Assembly (NCBI RefSeq): GCF_032931615.1
Contig: NZ_CP136759.1
Location: 2,170,001-2,234,000, forward strand
DNA: 64,000 nt
Source: Palleronia sp. LCG004
GTDB taxonomy: Bacteria > Pseudomonadota > Alphaproteobacteria > Rhodobacterales > Rhodobacteraceae
Direction of reading: 5' to 3'
Shown: piece by piece, positions 19,906 through 28,980 of the stretch
Numbering within the stretch: position 1 is the first letter of the stretch
How the letters are laid out: every line of letters starts with the position of its first letter
The notes under the pieces: generated by a model
Told to the model about the DNA's origin: nothing
Seen by the model: only the letters and a program-made list of their open reading frames with translations
Database searches by the model: none
Position numbers and translations under genes: made by a program

Positions 19906-20469
19906 TCAACGCGATGCGGCCACCAGATCGCCCTGGTCGAGGAGAAGCTCGACCTCGGCCGGTCCGCCGAAGACCGGATAGATCGTCACGAAGGCCGCAC
20001 GTCGCGTCAGTCGATCCATTCTGCCTGCCGGACAGGGCGTACGCGCACCGACGCCGCAAACACGCCCCTTGATCCGCTCGTAGGCGGTGTCGATCTCGGA
20101 ATATGCGGCCCCGTTGCCGGCGGCATAGCGAACCGTCTCATGCACTGCGGGCGTACCGAAGACGACGAGCGCCGCGTTGACCTGTCGCGCGCAGCCATCG
20201 TCGAAGCCCGTGATGTATTGCGGCCGCGCGGCGGTACTGCCCGGCGCTGTGTCGATAATCCGCCAGCGGGTCCGGCCCGTATCCGGGGCGGTCTCCACCT
20301 CGGTTCCGCGCACCCGGCCGCAGACGCGGCGAACCTCCCCCGGCCCCGCGAGCGTCCCGTCGCCGCCAGACCCCACGACCGACAGATCGCCCGCCCCGTC
20401 CGAGATGGTACCGTCTGAGACACAGCCCGAAAGCGCCATCGCCAATACCAGAAGACCGGCACGCATCAT
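19906..20469 (-). CDS. Predicted lipoprotein of unknown function
   Basis: A 187-aa protein whose N-terminus MMRAGLLVLAMALSGC is a lipoprotein signal with the modified Cys at 16. The mature part has four further Cys residues (VCGRV, DGCARQ, RVCGVGARTPC) that could form disulfides, and Tyr-rich segments near RYAAGNGAAYSEID. The start at 20469 is chosen because it overlaps the dnaE stop (ATGA), implying coupled translation. I do not recognise a named family with certainty. Its pairing with dnaE appears positional rather than functional. Confidence 0.75.
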   Translation of the reverse strand: MMRAGLLVLAMALSGCVSDGTISDGAGDLSVVGSGGDGTLAGPGEVRRVCGRVRGTEVETAPDTGRTRWRIIDTAPGSTAARPQYITGFDDGCARQVNAALVVFGTPAVHETVRYAAGNGAAYSEIDTAYERIKGRVCGVGARTPCPAGRMDRLTRRAAFVTIYPVFGGPAEVELLLDQGDLVAASR

Positions 20470-23400
20470 ATGTCCTCCACCGTCATCACACCCGAGACGG
20501 CCTTGAGCGCGCCCTTGATCTGCGGATTGACGGGGAACGCATCGCCGAGCGAGACCTCGACCTCGCCCGGCAGGTCCGGCCCCATGAGACACAGGCTCAC
20601 CGGCCCCCGCGCCCGGATCCGTGCTTCCTGCTTCGCGCGTTCCAGAATCGAGGCCACGACGCCCACCGCTTCCTCGGCGTCCACGAAGATCCTGAGCCCA
20701 CCGCCGATGACCCCGTCGATCGCGGTGTCGACCGGCGCGACGGAGCGGCAGAGAAGCTTCAGCTGCTCCGCCTCGATCGTCGCCTCGACCTGCATCACGA
20801 CGTTCGATCCCGCTTCGAGCAGGTCGCGCGATGTCTCCAGCGTATCGGAGAACACCATCGCCTCGAAGAGGCCAGTCGGATCGCTCGCCTGCACGAAGGC
20901 GAAACGGTTGCCCTTGGCCGACTTGCGCTCCTGCCGGCCGGCGACGGTTGCGGCGATCTTCGCCGCCTGCGGACCCTCGAGCGCTTTCTGCCGCAACGCT
21001 TCCAGCGTCATCACGCCCTTGCGTTTGAGCGCCGGCATGTAATCGTCGAGCGGATGGCCGGAGAGGTAGAACCCGATCGCGGTATGCTCCTCGGCCAGGC
21101 GTTCCGCCGGCAGCCAGTCGTCGGAACGCGACAGACGCGGCTCCGGCAGGTCGTCGCCCGCATCCCCGAAAAGGGAAACCTGATTGCTCTCACGCTGCTC
21201 GTGGATGGCGGCGGAATAGGCGACAAGCGCGTCGAGGCTCTCGAAGACCCGGCGGCGGTTTGGATCGAGCTGGTCGAACGCGCCCGCCCGTGCCAGCATT
21301 TCCATCGGACGCTTGCCGACCCGCTTGAGATCCACGCGCCGCGCGAGATCGTAGAGCGTCGCGAAGGGCCGGTCGCGGCCCTTGTCCTGCTGGGCCATCA
21401 TCTGCGTGACCGAAGGCTCGTCTCCGCCCATGCCGAGCGCGGGCTTCGACGCGATCTTGCCGGCCGTCTGGTCGCGTCGTGCCGCGACGATCAGACCCAT
21501 CGCCTCGAGCCCGACGTTCTTGAGCGCGCCAAGCCCGTAGACCACGCGGCCTTCGCTGACCGAGAACGCCGCCTCGGACCGGTTGACGCAGGGCGGCACG
21601 ATCTCGATAGCGAGGCCCCGACGCACTTCCTCGGCATAGATCGCCAGCTTGTCGGTAAGGTGGATATCGCAGTTCATGACGCCTGCCATGAACTCGACCG
21701 GGTGGTTCGCCTTGAGCCACGCGGTCTGGTAGCTCACTACCGCATAGGCTGCGGCATGCGATTTGTTGAAGCCGTAATTGGCGAACTTGTCCAGCAGGTT
21801 CCAGACCTCGAGCGCCTTGGCCTCGTCGACGCCCTTCTTCTTGGCGCCTTCGAGAAATTTCGGGCGTTCGGCATCCATGGCAGCCTGAATCTTCTTGCCC
21901 ATCGCGCGGCGCAGCATGTCGGCACCGCCCAGGCTGTAACCGGCCATGTCCTGCGCGATCTGCATCACCTGTTCCTGGTAGACGATGATGCCCTGCGTCT
22001 CGTCGAGGATGTGATCGACCAGCGGGTGCAGCGTGTCGCGCTCGCTGATCTCGTTCTTCACCTCGCAATATTTCGGAATGTTCTCCATCGGGCCGGGCCG
22101 GTAGAGCGCGACGAGCGCCACGATATCCTCGATGCAGGTAGGTTTCATGCGCCTCAGCGCATCCATCATGCCCGTCGATTCCACCTGGAACACAGCGACC
22201 GTGCGCGCCTTCGCGTAGAGCTCGTAGGATTTCGGATCGTCGAGCGGGATCAGGTTCATCTGGTTCTCCGCCCCGTCGGCGGGGCGGTAGAGCTCGGACC
22301 CGTCGGGCGCGACATGGATCGGACGGCTCAGGTTGATGAGATCGACCGCGTTCTGGATCACCGTCAGCGTCTTGAGGCCCAGAAAGTCGAACTTCACGAG
22401 GCCCGCCTGCTCGACCCATTTCATGTTGAACTGCGTCGCCGGCATGTCGGATTTCGGATCGCGATAGAGCGGCACCAGCTCGTCGAGCGGCCGATCCCCG
22501 ATCACGACGCCCGCCGCATGGGTCGATGCGTTCCTGAGCAGTCCTTCGACCTGCTGGCCGTATTCCAGAAGGCGCGCGACGACCTCTTCGTTTCGGGCCT
22601 CCTCGCGCAGGCGCGGTTCGTCCTGCAACGCCTTGTGGATCGAGACGGGCTTGACCCCCTCGACGGGGATCATCTTCGACAGGCGATCCACCTGGCCGTA
22701 GGGCATCTGAAGCACGCGGCCAACATCGCGCACCGCCGCCTTCGACAGGAGCGCGCCGAAGGTGATGATCTGTCCCACCTTGTCGCGACCGTATTTCTCC
22801 TGGACGTAGCGGATGACCTCCTCGCGACGATCCATGCAGAAGTCGATGTCGAAGTCGGGCATCGAGACCCGTTCGGGGTTCAGGAACCGCTCGAAAAGAA
22901 GACTGTAGCGCAGAGGATCGAGGTCGGTGATGGTGAGCGCGTAGGCAACGAGGCTGCCCGCGCCCGATCCGCGCCCCGGCCCCACGGGGATGTCGTGCTC
23001 TTTCGCCCATTTGATGAAGTCGGCAACGATCAGGAAATAGCCCGGAAAGCCCATTCCCTCGATGATGCCGAGCTCGAATTCCAGCCGCTTCTCGTAATCC
23101 TCGACTGGCGCAGCATGCGGGATCACGGCGAGCCGATCCTTGAGGCCCGCGATCGCCTGCCGCCTGAGTTCGTCCACCTCGTCGGCGGCGAAGCGCGGCA
23201 GGATCGGGTCGCGGCGCTCGGCTGCGAAGGCACATCGCCGCGCGATCTCGACGCTATTCTCGAGCGCTTCGGGCAGGTCGGCGAAGAGTGTCGCCATCTC
23301 TGCCGGGGACTTGAGATAATGCTGGGCCGTCAGCCTCCGCCGTGGCTCGTTCTGATCGACATAGGCCCCGTCGGCAATGCAGATGAGCGCGTCATGCGCC

Positions 23401-24065
23401 TCGTACATGTCGGGTTTCGGGAAATGCACGTCGTTCGTCGCGACCAGCGGCAGATCCATCGCGTAGGCCATTTCGACATGACCGCGCTCTGTCGCGGCCT
23501 CGGCCTCGGGCAATGCGCCGCCCTCGCCCGGATGGCGCTGCAACTCGACATAGAGCCGCCCGGGATAGATCGCGGCCAGCTCGGCCATCAGCGCCTCGGC
23601 CTTGTCCCGCGCACCCTGCCGCAGGAGCCGTCCGACAGGCCCGTCCGGCCCGCCCGACAGACAGATGAGCCCCTCGCCATGCGCGGCGAGATCCTCGAGC
23701 GTCACATGCACCACCGACCGATCCCCCCGAAGATAGAGCGCCGAGCTCAGCTTCATCAGGTTCTCGTATCCCCGCTCGCTCTGCGCGAGCAGGACCAGCG
23801 GCGCGGGCCGCGGAATCTGCCGGCCCTGCGCGGCCTCTCCGAAACCCAGGAGAGAGACTTGGCATCCGACGATCGGCTGCACCCCGGCCTCCCATGCGCC
23901 GACCGAGAATTCGAGCGCGGCGAACATGTTGTCGGTATCGGTGACCGCCACGGCGGGCATGCCCATGCCCGCGACGAGGCCCGGCAGCTTCTTCAGCCGC
24001 ACGGCCCCTTCGAGGAGCGAGTACTCGGTATGGACGCGAAGATGGATGAATCGGGGATCTGACAT
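20466..24065 (-). CDS. dnaE: DNA polymerase III alpha subunit
   Basis: Replicative DNA polymerase, 1199 aa, of the DnaE1 type. An N-terminal PHP domain starts with FIHLRVHTEYSLLEGA. The polymerase core contains GPGRGSGAGSLVAYALTITDLDP and the catalytic acids Asp404, Asp406 and Asp408 in MPDFDIDF. The fingers region, a tandem helix-hairpin-helix and a C-terminal OB domain (VAGRQERKSAKGNRFAFV) follow. Nothing is truncated. It is divergent from xdhA, with a 240-base gap. Confidence 0.96.
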   Translation of the reverse strand: MSDPRFIHLRVHTEYSLLEGAVRLKKLPGLVAGMGMPAVAVTDTDNMFAALEFSVGAWEAGVQPIVGCQVSLLGFGEAAQGRQIPRPAPLVLLAQSERGYENLMKLSSALYLRGDRSVVHVTLEDLAAHGEGLICLSGGPDGPVGRLLRQGARDKAEALMAELAAIYPGRLYVELQRHPGEGGALPEAEAATERGHVEMAYAMDLPLVATNDVHFPKPDMYEAHDALICIADGAYVDQNEPRRRLTAQHYLKSPAEMATLFADLPEALENSVEIARRCAFAAERRDPILPRFAADEVDELRRQAIAGLKDRLAVIPHAAPVEDYEKRLEFELGIIEGMGFPGYFLIVADFIKWAKEHDIPVGPGRGSGAGSLVAYALTITDLDPLRYSLLFERFLNPERVSMPDFDIDFCMDRREEVIRYVQEKYGRDKVGQIITFGALLSKAAVRDVGRVLQMPYGQVDRLSKMIPVEGVKPVSIHKALQDEPRLREEARNEEVVARLLEYGQQVEGLLRNASTHAAGVVIGDRPLDELVPLYRDPKSDMPATQFNMKWVEQAGLVKFDFLGLKTLTVIQNAVDLINLSRPIHVAPDGSELYRPADGAENQMNLIPLDDPKSYELYAKARTVAVFQVESTGMMDALRRMKPTCIEDIVALVALYRPGPMENIPKYCEVKNEISERDTLHPLVDHILDETQGIIVYQEQVMQIAQDMAGYSLGGADMLRRAMGKKIQAAMDAERPKFLEGAKKKGVDEAKALEVWNLLDKFANYGFNKSHAAAYAVVSYQTAWLKANHPVEFMAGVMNCDIHLTDKLAIYAEEVRRGLAIEIVPPCVNRSEAAFSVSEGRVVYGLGALKNVGLEAMGLIVAARRDQTAGKIASKPALGMGGDEPSVTQMMAQQDKGRDRPFATLYDLARRVDLKRVGKRPMEMLARAGAFDQLDPNRRRVFESLDALVAYSAAIHEQRESNQVSLFGDAGDDLPEPRLSRSDDWLPAERLAEEHTAIGFYLSGHPLDDYMPALKRKGVMTLEALRQKALEGPQAAKIAATVAGRQERKSAKGNRFAFVQASDPTGLFEAMVFSDTLETSRDLLEAGSNVVMQVEATIEAEQLKLLCRSVAPVDTAIDGVIGGGLRIFVDAEEAVGVVASILERAKQEARIRARGPVSLCLMGPDLPGEVEVSLGDAFPVNPQIKGALKAVSGVMTVEDI

Positions 24066-24305
24066 GGCGAGAGGTTAATCCCGCCCGCGATCCGCCGAAA
24101 GGCCGGATCGGTCGAATGGGCGAAAAGGCCCGCAGCGGAAAGGATGCTTTCCGCGCGGAACATTTGGGCGGTGCACAAATCCGTTTCCGCTTGCCAATGC
24201 CGCCCGCGCGCCCCTAGCCTCGGAACAGATTGGCCCGCATGCGTTCTACGCCGCATCGAACGCATGCTCCGGCGCGGGACGACAGTAAGGCGGCAGGCAA
24301 ATTCC

Positions 24306-25790
24306 ATGCAGATCTCGTTTCTTCTCAACGGAGAGACCACCACGGTCGACGTGCCGCCCACGACGACCCTGCTCGACTGGCTGCGCGAGAGCCGCGGCCT
24401 TACCGGTACGAAGGAAGGTTGCAACGAGGGCGATTGCGGTGCCTGTTCCGTCATCGTCACCGACGAGGACGGTCCCCGCGCGCTCAATGCATGCATCCTC
24501 TTCATGGGGCAGCTTCCGGGCCGGGCCGTGCGCACGGTCGAGGGGATCTCGGGCCCCGACGGCACGCTTCATCCGGTGCAGCAGGCAATGATCGACGCTC
24601 ATGGATCGCAATGCGGTTTCTGCACGCCGGGCTTCATCGCCTCGATGGCCTGCGCGCATCTGCAAGGTGCCACGGACCACGACGACAGGCTCGCGGGCAA
24701 TCTCTGCCGCTGTACGGGCTATGCGCCAATCATCCGCGCGGCCAGGGCTGCCGAAAGCGCGGCCGTGCCCGGCTGGATGCGCGACCAGCCCCCTGGCGAA
24801 GATGGAAATGAAGTTTCCCCCGGCGAGGCGAATAACGAGCCCGCCCCGTCGCATTCCGACGTGACAGCCGATTGGGGCCATCGCGATCCCGTCGCAGGAA
24901 CCGGAGCGTCGGCCGCAGGCGATCCCGGGCAAGGCGGCGGGGCCTTCCGCCCGCGCAGCACCGACGCCCTGGCCGAGTGGTACGCCGCGAACCCCGGCAC
25001 GACGCTCGTTGCGGGGGCAACCGATGTGGGATTGTGGGTGACGAAGGGGCTCAGGGATCTGGGCACCGTCGCCTTCCTGAACGGCATCGAAGAGATGCGG
25101 CGGATCGAGGAGACGGGCGACGGTCTTTGCGTCGGGGCGGGCGCGACCATCGCCGCGTTGCGCGGTGTAGTCGCAGGGCGCTATCCCGCGCTGGCCGAAC
25201 TTCTCAGACGTTTCGGATCGCAGCAGGTGCGCGAAGCCGCGACGATCGGCGGCAACATCGCCAATGGATCGCCCATCGGCGACGGAGCCCCCGCCCTCAT
25301 CGCGCTCGGCGCGCGGCTGCATCTGAGGCAGGGCGATGCACGACGCGAAATCCCGCTCGAGGACTTCTTCCTAGATTACGGCAAGCAGGACCGTCGACCG
25401 GGCGAGTTCGTCGAGGCGCTGACAATCCCGCACCGCGACGGACGCCTCGCCTGCGAGAAGGTGTCGAAGCGGTTCGACCAGGACATCTCGACGCTCTGCG
25501 GTTGTTTCTACGTGGAGATGGATGGCGGGGCCGTAAGGCTCGCCCGGCTCGCCTTCGGCGGGATGGCCGGAACGCCCAAGCGCGCAAGATCGGCCGAGGC
25601 CGCGCTCGAAGGACGGAGCCTCGTCGACGGGCTTGCCGGGGCGAAGGCCGCGCTGGCCGAAGATTTCACCCCGCTTTCGGACATGCGGGGATCGGCGGCC
25701 TATCGGCTCGACGCGGCGCGTGGTCTGCTCGCGCGGTTCTGCGAGGGTGAAGGCGCCCTGCCCCGTCACGTGCTGGAGATCCGGGCATGA
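24306..25790 (+). CDS. xdhA: Xanthine dehydrogenase small subunit (2Fe-2S and FAD)
   Basis: Electron-transfer subunit of cytoplasmic xanthine dehydrogenase, 494 aa. The first 2Fe-2S cluster uses Cys39, 44, 47 and 63 (KEGCNEGDCGACS, NACILF); the second uses QCGFC and LCRCTGY. The FAD domain starts near FRPRSTDALAEWY and contains AGATDVGLWVTK and TIGGNIANGSPIGD. Between the Fe-S part and the FAD part lies an unusually long Gly/Pro/Asp-rich linker, about residues 160-217. The ATG at 24306 follows AAGGCGG. The stop overlaps xdhB (ATGA). Confidence 0.94.
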   Translation: MQISFLLNGETTTVDVPPTTTLLDWLRESRGLTGTKEGCNEGDCGACSVIVTDEDGPRALNACILFMGQLPGRAVRTVEGISGPDGTLHPVQQAMIDAHGSQCGFCTPGFIASMACAHLQGATDHDDRLAGNLCRCTGYAPIIRAARAAESAAVPGWMRDQPPGEDGNEVSPGEANNEPAPSHSDVTADWGHRDPVAGTGASAAGDPGQGGGAFRPRSTDALAEWYAANPGTTLVAGATDVGLWVTKGLRDLGTVAFLNGIEEMRRIEETGDGLCVGAGATIAALRGVVAGRYPALAELLRRFGSQQVREAATIGGNIANGSPIGDGAPALIALGARLHLRQGDARREIPLEDFFLDYGKQDRRPGEFVEALTIPHRDGRLACEKVSKRFDQDISTLCGCFYVEMDGGAVRLARLAFGGMAGTPKRARSAEAALEGRSLVDGLAGAKAALAEDFTPLSDMRGSAAYRLDAARGLLARFCEGEGALPRHVLEIRA

Positions 25791-28246
25791 GCGTCGCGCA
25801 TCCCCTGCCCCACGATTCGGCGCGCGCGCATGTGACCGGATCGGCACGTTACATCGACGACATCCCCACACCTGCCAATTGCCTGCATCTGGCCTTCGGC
25901 TTGTCGGACGTCGCCCACGGGCGGATCGTTTCGGTCGATCTCGACGCAGTGCGCGCCGCACCGGGCGTCATCGCCGTGATGGAGGCGCGGGATCTGCCTT
26001 TCGCCAACGACGTCTCGCCTTCGATACACGACGAGCCGTTGCTGGCCGAAGGCCATGTCCACTACATGGGTCAGCCGATCTTCGTCGTAGCTGCCACATC
26101 GCATCTTCTGGCGCGGAAGGCCGCACGGCAGGCGAAGATCGAGATCGAGGCGCTTCCCGCGATCCTCGACATCGATGCGGCGCTCGCCGCCGATGCGCGG
26201 TTCGAGGACGGCCCCCGGATCTATGCGAAGGGGGACGCAGCCAAGGCAATCGGCGATGCACCGCAGGCGCTTTCAGGGCGGATCGAGATCGGCGGTCAGG
26301 AGCATTTCTACCTCGAGGGCCAGGCCGCGCTCGCCCTTCCGCAGGAGGATGCGGGAATGGTCGTGCATTCCTCCTCGCAGCACCCGACCGAAATCCAGCA
26401 CAAGGTCGCCGAGGCGCTGAGCCTGCCGATGAGCGCCGTGCGCGTCGAAGTCCGGAGGATGGGTGGCGGTTTCGGCGGCAAGGAAAGCCAGGGCAATGCG
26501 CTGGCCGTCGCCTGCGCGGTCATGGCCGCCCTGACCGGTCGTCCGGTCAAGATGCGCTACGATCGCGACGACGACATGGTGGTCACCGGCAAGCGGCACG
26601 ATTTCCGAATCGACTACGAGGTCGGCTTCGATGACGACGGACGTGTCAGGGGCATCGACTTCGTGCAATATGCACGCTGCGGCTGGGCGCAAGATCTGTC
26701 GCTCGCCGTGGCCGACCGGGCCATGCTGCATGCCGACAACGCCTATCATCTGGAACATGCACGGATCACGTCGCACCGGCTCAGGACGAACACGCAATCG
26801 GCCACTGCCTTCCGCGGCTTCGGCGGTCCGCAAGGCATGGTCGGAATCGAACGGGTGATGGACGAGATCGCCCATCATCTCCGGCGCGACCCTCTGGAGG
26901 TGAGGCGCGCCAACTTCTATGCGCCGGCGCGGGAGGAGACTGCGGGACCGGGGGGCCAGCCCCCCGGAGCCCCCCGGAGTATTTCGAGACAGATGAAGGA
27001 GGAGGCCGGCCGCGTGGGCGGCGAGACGCCACTGCATGGCGAGGGGGACGTGGCGAGCCGCGGCGCGCTTGGGGACCGGGCCGAGCCCGTGGGACCGGTC
27101 GCCGAGCCGAGGGGCGTGCAGACGACGCCCTATCACATGGGGGTGACCGATTTCATCCTGCATGAGATGGTCGACCGCCTGATCGAGACCTCGGATTATC
27201 GCGCGCGGCGACAGGCCGTCGCGGAGTGGAATGCGGGAAACGAGGTGCTGAAGAAGGGGATCGCGCTGACGCCGGTGAAATTCGGGATCTCGTTCACGCT
27301 GACGCATCTCAATCAGGCGGGCGCGCTGGTCCATGTCTATCAGGACGGGTCGGTCCATCTGAACCATGGCGGGACCGAGATGGGACAGGGCCTGCACCAG
27401 AAGGTGCGTCAGGTCGCCGCCGAGCGGTTCGGCATCGATGCCGATCACGTGCGGATCAGCGCGACGGATACAGGCAAGGTCCCGAACACGAGCGCGACAG
27501 CCGCGTCCTCGGGGGCGGATCTGAACGGCATGGCGGTCGCTGCGGCCTGCGACACGATCCGGGAACGGATCGCGGAGTTCCTGGCCGTTCTCCATCAGGC
27601 CGATCCAGACAAGGTGCGGTTCGCCGATGGCCATGTCGTGGTGGGGGGCGAAAGCTACGATTTCGCACGGGCGGTGACGCTCGCCTATCAGGGCCGGGTG
27701 AGCCTTTCGGCCACAGGGTTCTACCGCACGCCGGATCTCGACTGGGATCGGATCGCAGGACGCGGGCGGCCGTTCTTCTACTTCGCCTACGGCGCGGCGG
27801 TCAGCGAGGTCGCGATCGACACGCGGACCGGCGAAAACCGGATCCTGAGGGCGGATATTCTGCACGATGCGGGACGATCTCTGAATCCCGCGCTCGATAT
27901 CGGGCAGATCGAAGGAGGCTTCGTGCAGGGTGCCGGATGGCTTACCACCGAGGAACTCGTCTGGGACGCGTCGGGACGGCTCATGACGCATGCCCCGTCC
28001 ACCTACAAGATCCCGGCGACATCGGACCGGCCGGAGGTGTTCAACGTCGCGCTCTGGGACGGAGAGAACAAGGCCGAGACGATCTACCGCTCCAAGGCGG
28101 TGGGCGAGCCGCCGCTGATGCTCGGGATCTCGGCGCTGATGGCGCTGTCGGATGCGGTGGCATACTGCGGACCTGCCTATCCCGCCCTCGACGCACCGGC
28201 GACGGCCGAGCGGGTACTGGCCGCCGTCAAACGGGCCCGCGGATGA
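25787..28246 (+). CDS. xdhB: Xanthine dehydrogenase molybdopterin subunit, with an in-frame repeat insertion
   Basis: Catalytic subunit converting hypoxanthine/xanthine to urate, 819 aa. Molybdopterin-binding segments GGGFGGKE and RGFGGPQG are present, and GEPPLMLG near the C-terminus carries the active-site Glu. Residues about 382-441 form an extra, low-complexity stretch between NFYAP and TPYHMGV that the usual protein lacks. Its DNA contains a GC palindrome and tail resembling a dispersed Rhodobacteraceae repeat. The frame stays open throughout, so the enzyme is probably still made. Translation is coupled to xdhA and xdhC by four-base overlaps. Confidence 0.94.
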   Translation: MSVAHPLPHDSARAHVTGSARYIDDIPTPANCLHLAFGLSDVAHGRIVSVDLDAVRAAPGVIAVMEARDLPFANDVSPSIHDEPLLAEGHVHYMGQPIFVVAATSHLLARKAARQAKIEIEALPAILDIDAALAADARFEDGPRIYAKGDAAKAIGDAPQALSGRIEIGGQEHFYLEGQAALALPQEDAGMVVHSSSQHPTEIQHKVAEALSLPMSAVRVEVRRMGGGFGGKESQGNALAVACAVMAALTGRPVKMRYDRDDDMVVTGKRHDFRIDYEVGFDDDGRVRGIDFVQYARCGWAQDLSLAVADRAMLHADNAYHLEHARITSHRLRTNTQSATAFRGFGGPQGMVGIERVMDEIAHHLRRDPLEVRRANFYAPAREETAGPGGQPPGAPRSISRQMKEEAGRVGGETPLHGEGDVASRGALGDRAEPVGPVAEPRGVQTTPYHMGVTDFILHEMVDRLIETSDYRARRQAVAEWNAGNEVLKKGIALTPVKFGISFTLTHLNQAGALVHVYQDGSVHLNHGGTEMGQGLHQKVRQVAAERFGIDADHVRISATDTGKVPNTSATAASSGADLNGMAVAAACDTIRERIAEFLAVLHQADPDKVRFADGHVVVGGESYDFARAVTLAYQGRVSLSATGFYRTPDLDWDRIAGRGRPFFYFAYGAAVSEVAIDTRTGENRILRADILHDAGRSLNPALDIGQIEGGFVQGAGWLTTEELVWDASGRLMTHAPSTYKIPATSDRPEVFNVALWDGENKAETIYRSKAVGEPPLMLGISALMALSDAVAYCGPAYPALDAPATAERVLAAVKRARG
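26948..27002 (+). repeat. Palindromic repeat inserted in xdhB
   Basis: A perfect 8-bp stem (26948-26955 with 26960-26967, loop CCAG) is followed by a second C-run ending CCGGAGTATTT and a purine-rich tail ending GATGAAGGAGG. I recall similar sequences, a GC hairpin then CCCCCGGAGTATTTGGA and a GA-rich tail, scattered between genes in Rhodobacter-type genomes. Here it lies in frame inside a gene. The family assignment rests on memory and needs a search. Confidence 0.55.
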
Positions 28247-28980
28247 GCGCGATCCGCGTCACGATCGCGCGGGCGCGCGGCTCGGTACCGCGCGCGGCGG
28301 GCACATCGATGCTGGTCGATGTGCATGGCATTCGCGGCACGATCGGGGGCGGTGCGCTCGAATGGTCCGCGATGACGGAGGCGCGTGCGATGCTGGCCGA
28401 AGGTCGTCGGAGCGCAGAGCGTCTGGTGCCGCTCGGCCCCGCCCTCGGGCAATGCTGCGGCGGTGCCGTGACGCTGCGCTTCGAGCGGGCGGAGGATACG
28501 ACCGAACTCGCGCGACCGCTGTGGATCTGGGGGGCTGGGCATGTGGGACGCGCGCTCGTCTCGGTGCTGGGTCCGTTCGAGGATCTGGCGATCACCTGGA
28601 TCGACGATGCGGAAGACCGCTTCCCCGACGTGCCGGAGAACGTCATGCGACTGGTGGCGGCCGAGATGCCGGTGGCCGCACGGCATGCGCCTGCCGAGGC
28701 CGAACATCTGATCGTCACATACAGCCATGAGATCGATCTGGCACTCTGCCACGCTCTCTTAAGTCGGACGACGGGCCAGATCGGTCTGATCGGCTCCGCG
28801 ACGAAATGGGCGCGGTTCCGTGCGCGGCTCGGGGCTCTCGGGCATGGGCCATCCGCGATCGCGAGGATCCGCTGCCCGATCGGGGATCCGAGCCTGGGCA
28901 AGCATCCGCAGGCGATCGCCGTGGGTGTCGCGGCCAGGATGCTGCGCGCGCCCGCAATGGCCGAAAGGGATGCCGGATGA
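28243..28980 (+). CDS. xdhC: Xanthine dehydrogenase accessory protein XdhC
   Basis: Binds molybdenum cofactor and loads the sulfurated form into XdhB, 245 aa. The XdhC/CoxI N-terminal domain includes RARGSVPRAAGTSMLV and GTIGGGALEW. The conserved Cys pair lies in GQCCGGAV. The C-terminal Rossmann-like half has IWGAGHVGRALV and IGLIGSATKW. It overlaps xdhB and the following ABC gene by four bases each, so maturation factor and transporter are made together with the enzyme. Confidence 0.93.
   Translation: MSAIRVTIARARGSVPRAAGTSMLVDVHGIRGTIGGGALEWSAMTEARAMLAEGRRSAERLVPLGPALGQCCGGAVTLRFERAEDTTELARPLWIWGAGHVGRALVSVLGPFEDLAITWIDDAEDRFPDVPENVMRLVAAEMPVAARHAPAEAEHLIVTYSHEIDLALCHALLSRTTGQIGLIGSATKWARFRARLGALGHGPSAIARIRCPIGDPSLGKHPQAIAVGVAARMLRAPAMAERDAG

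Noticed and set aside
21054-24062. Open frame of about 1000 codons on the plus strand
   Set aside because: It lies exactly opposite dnaE. Its translation is Arg/His/Leu-rich with no family motifs, as expected for antisense frames in GC-rich genes.
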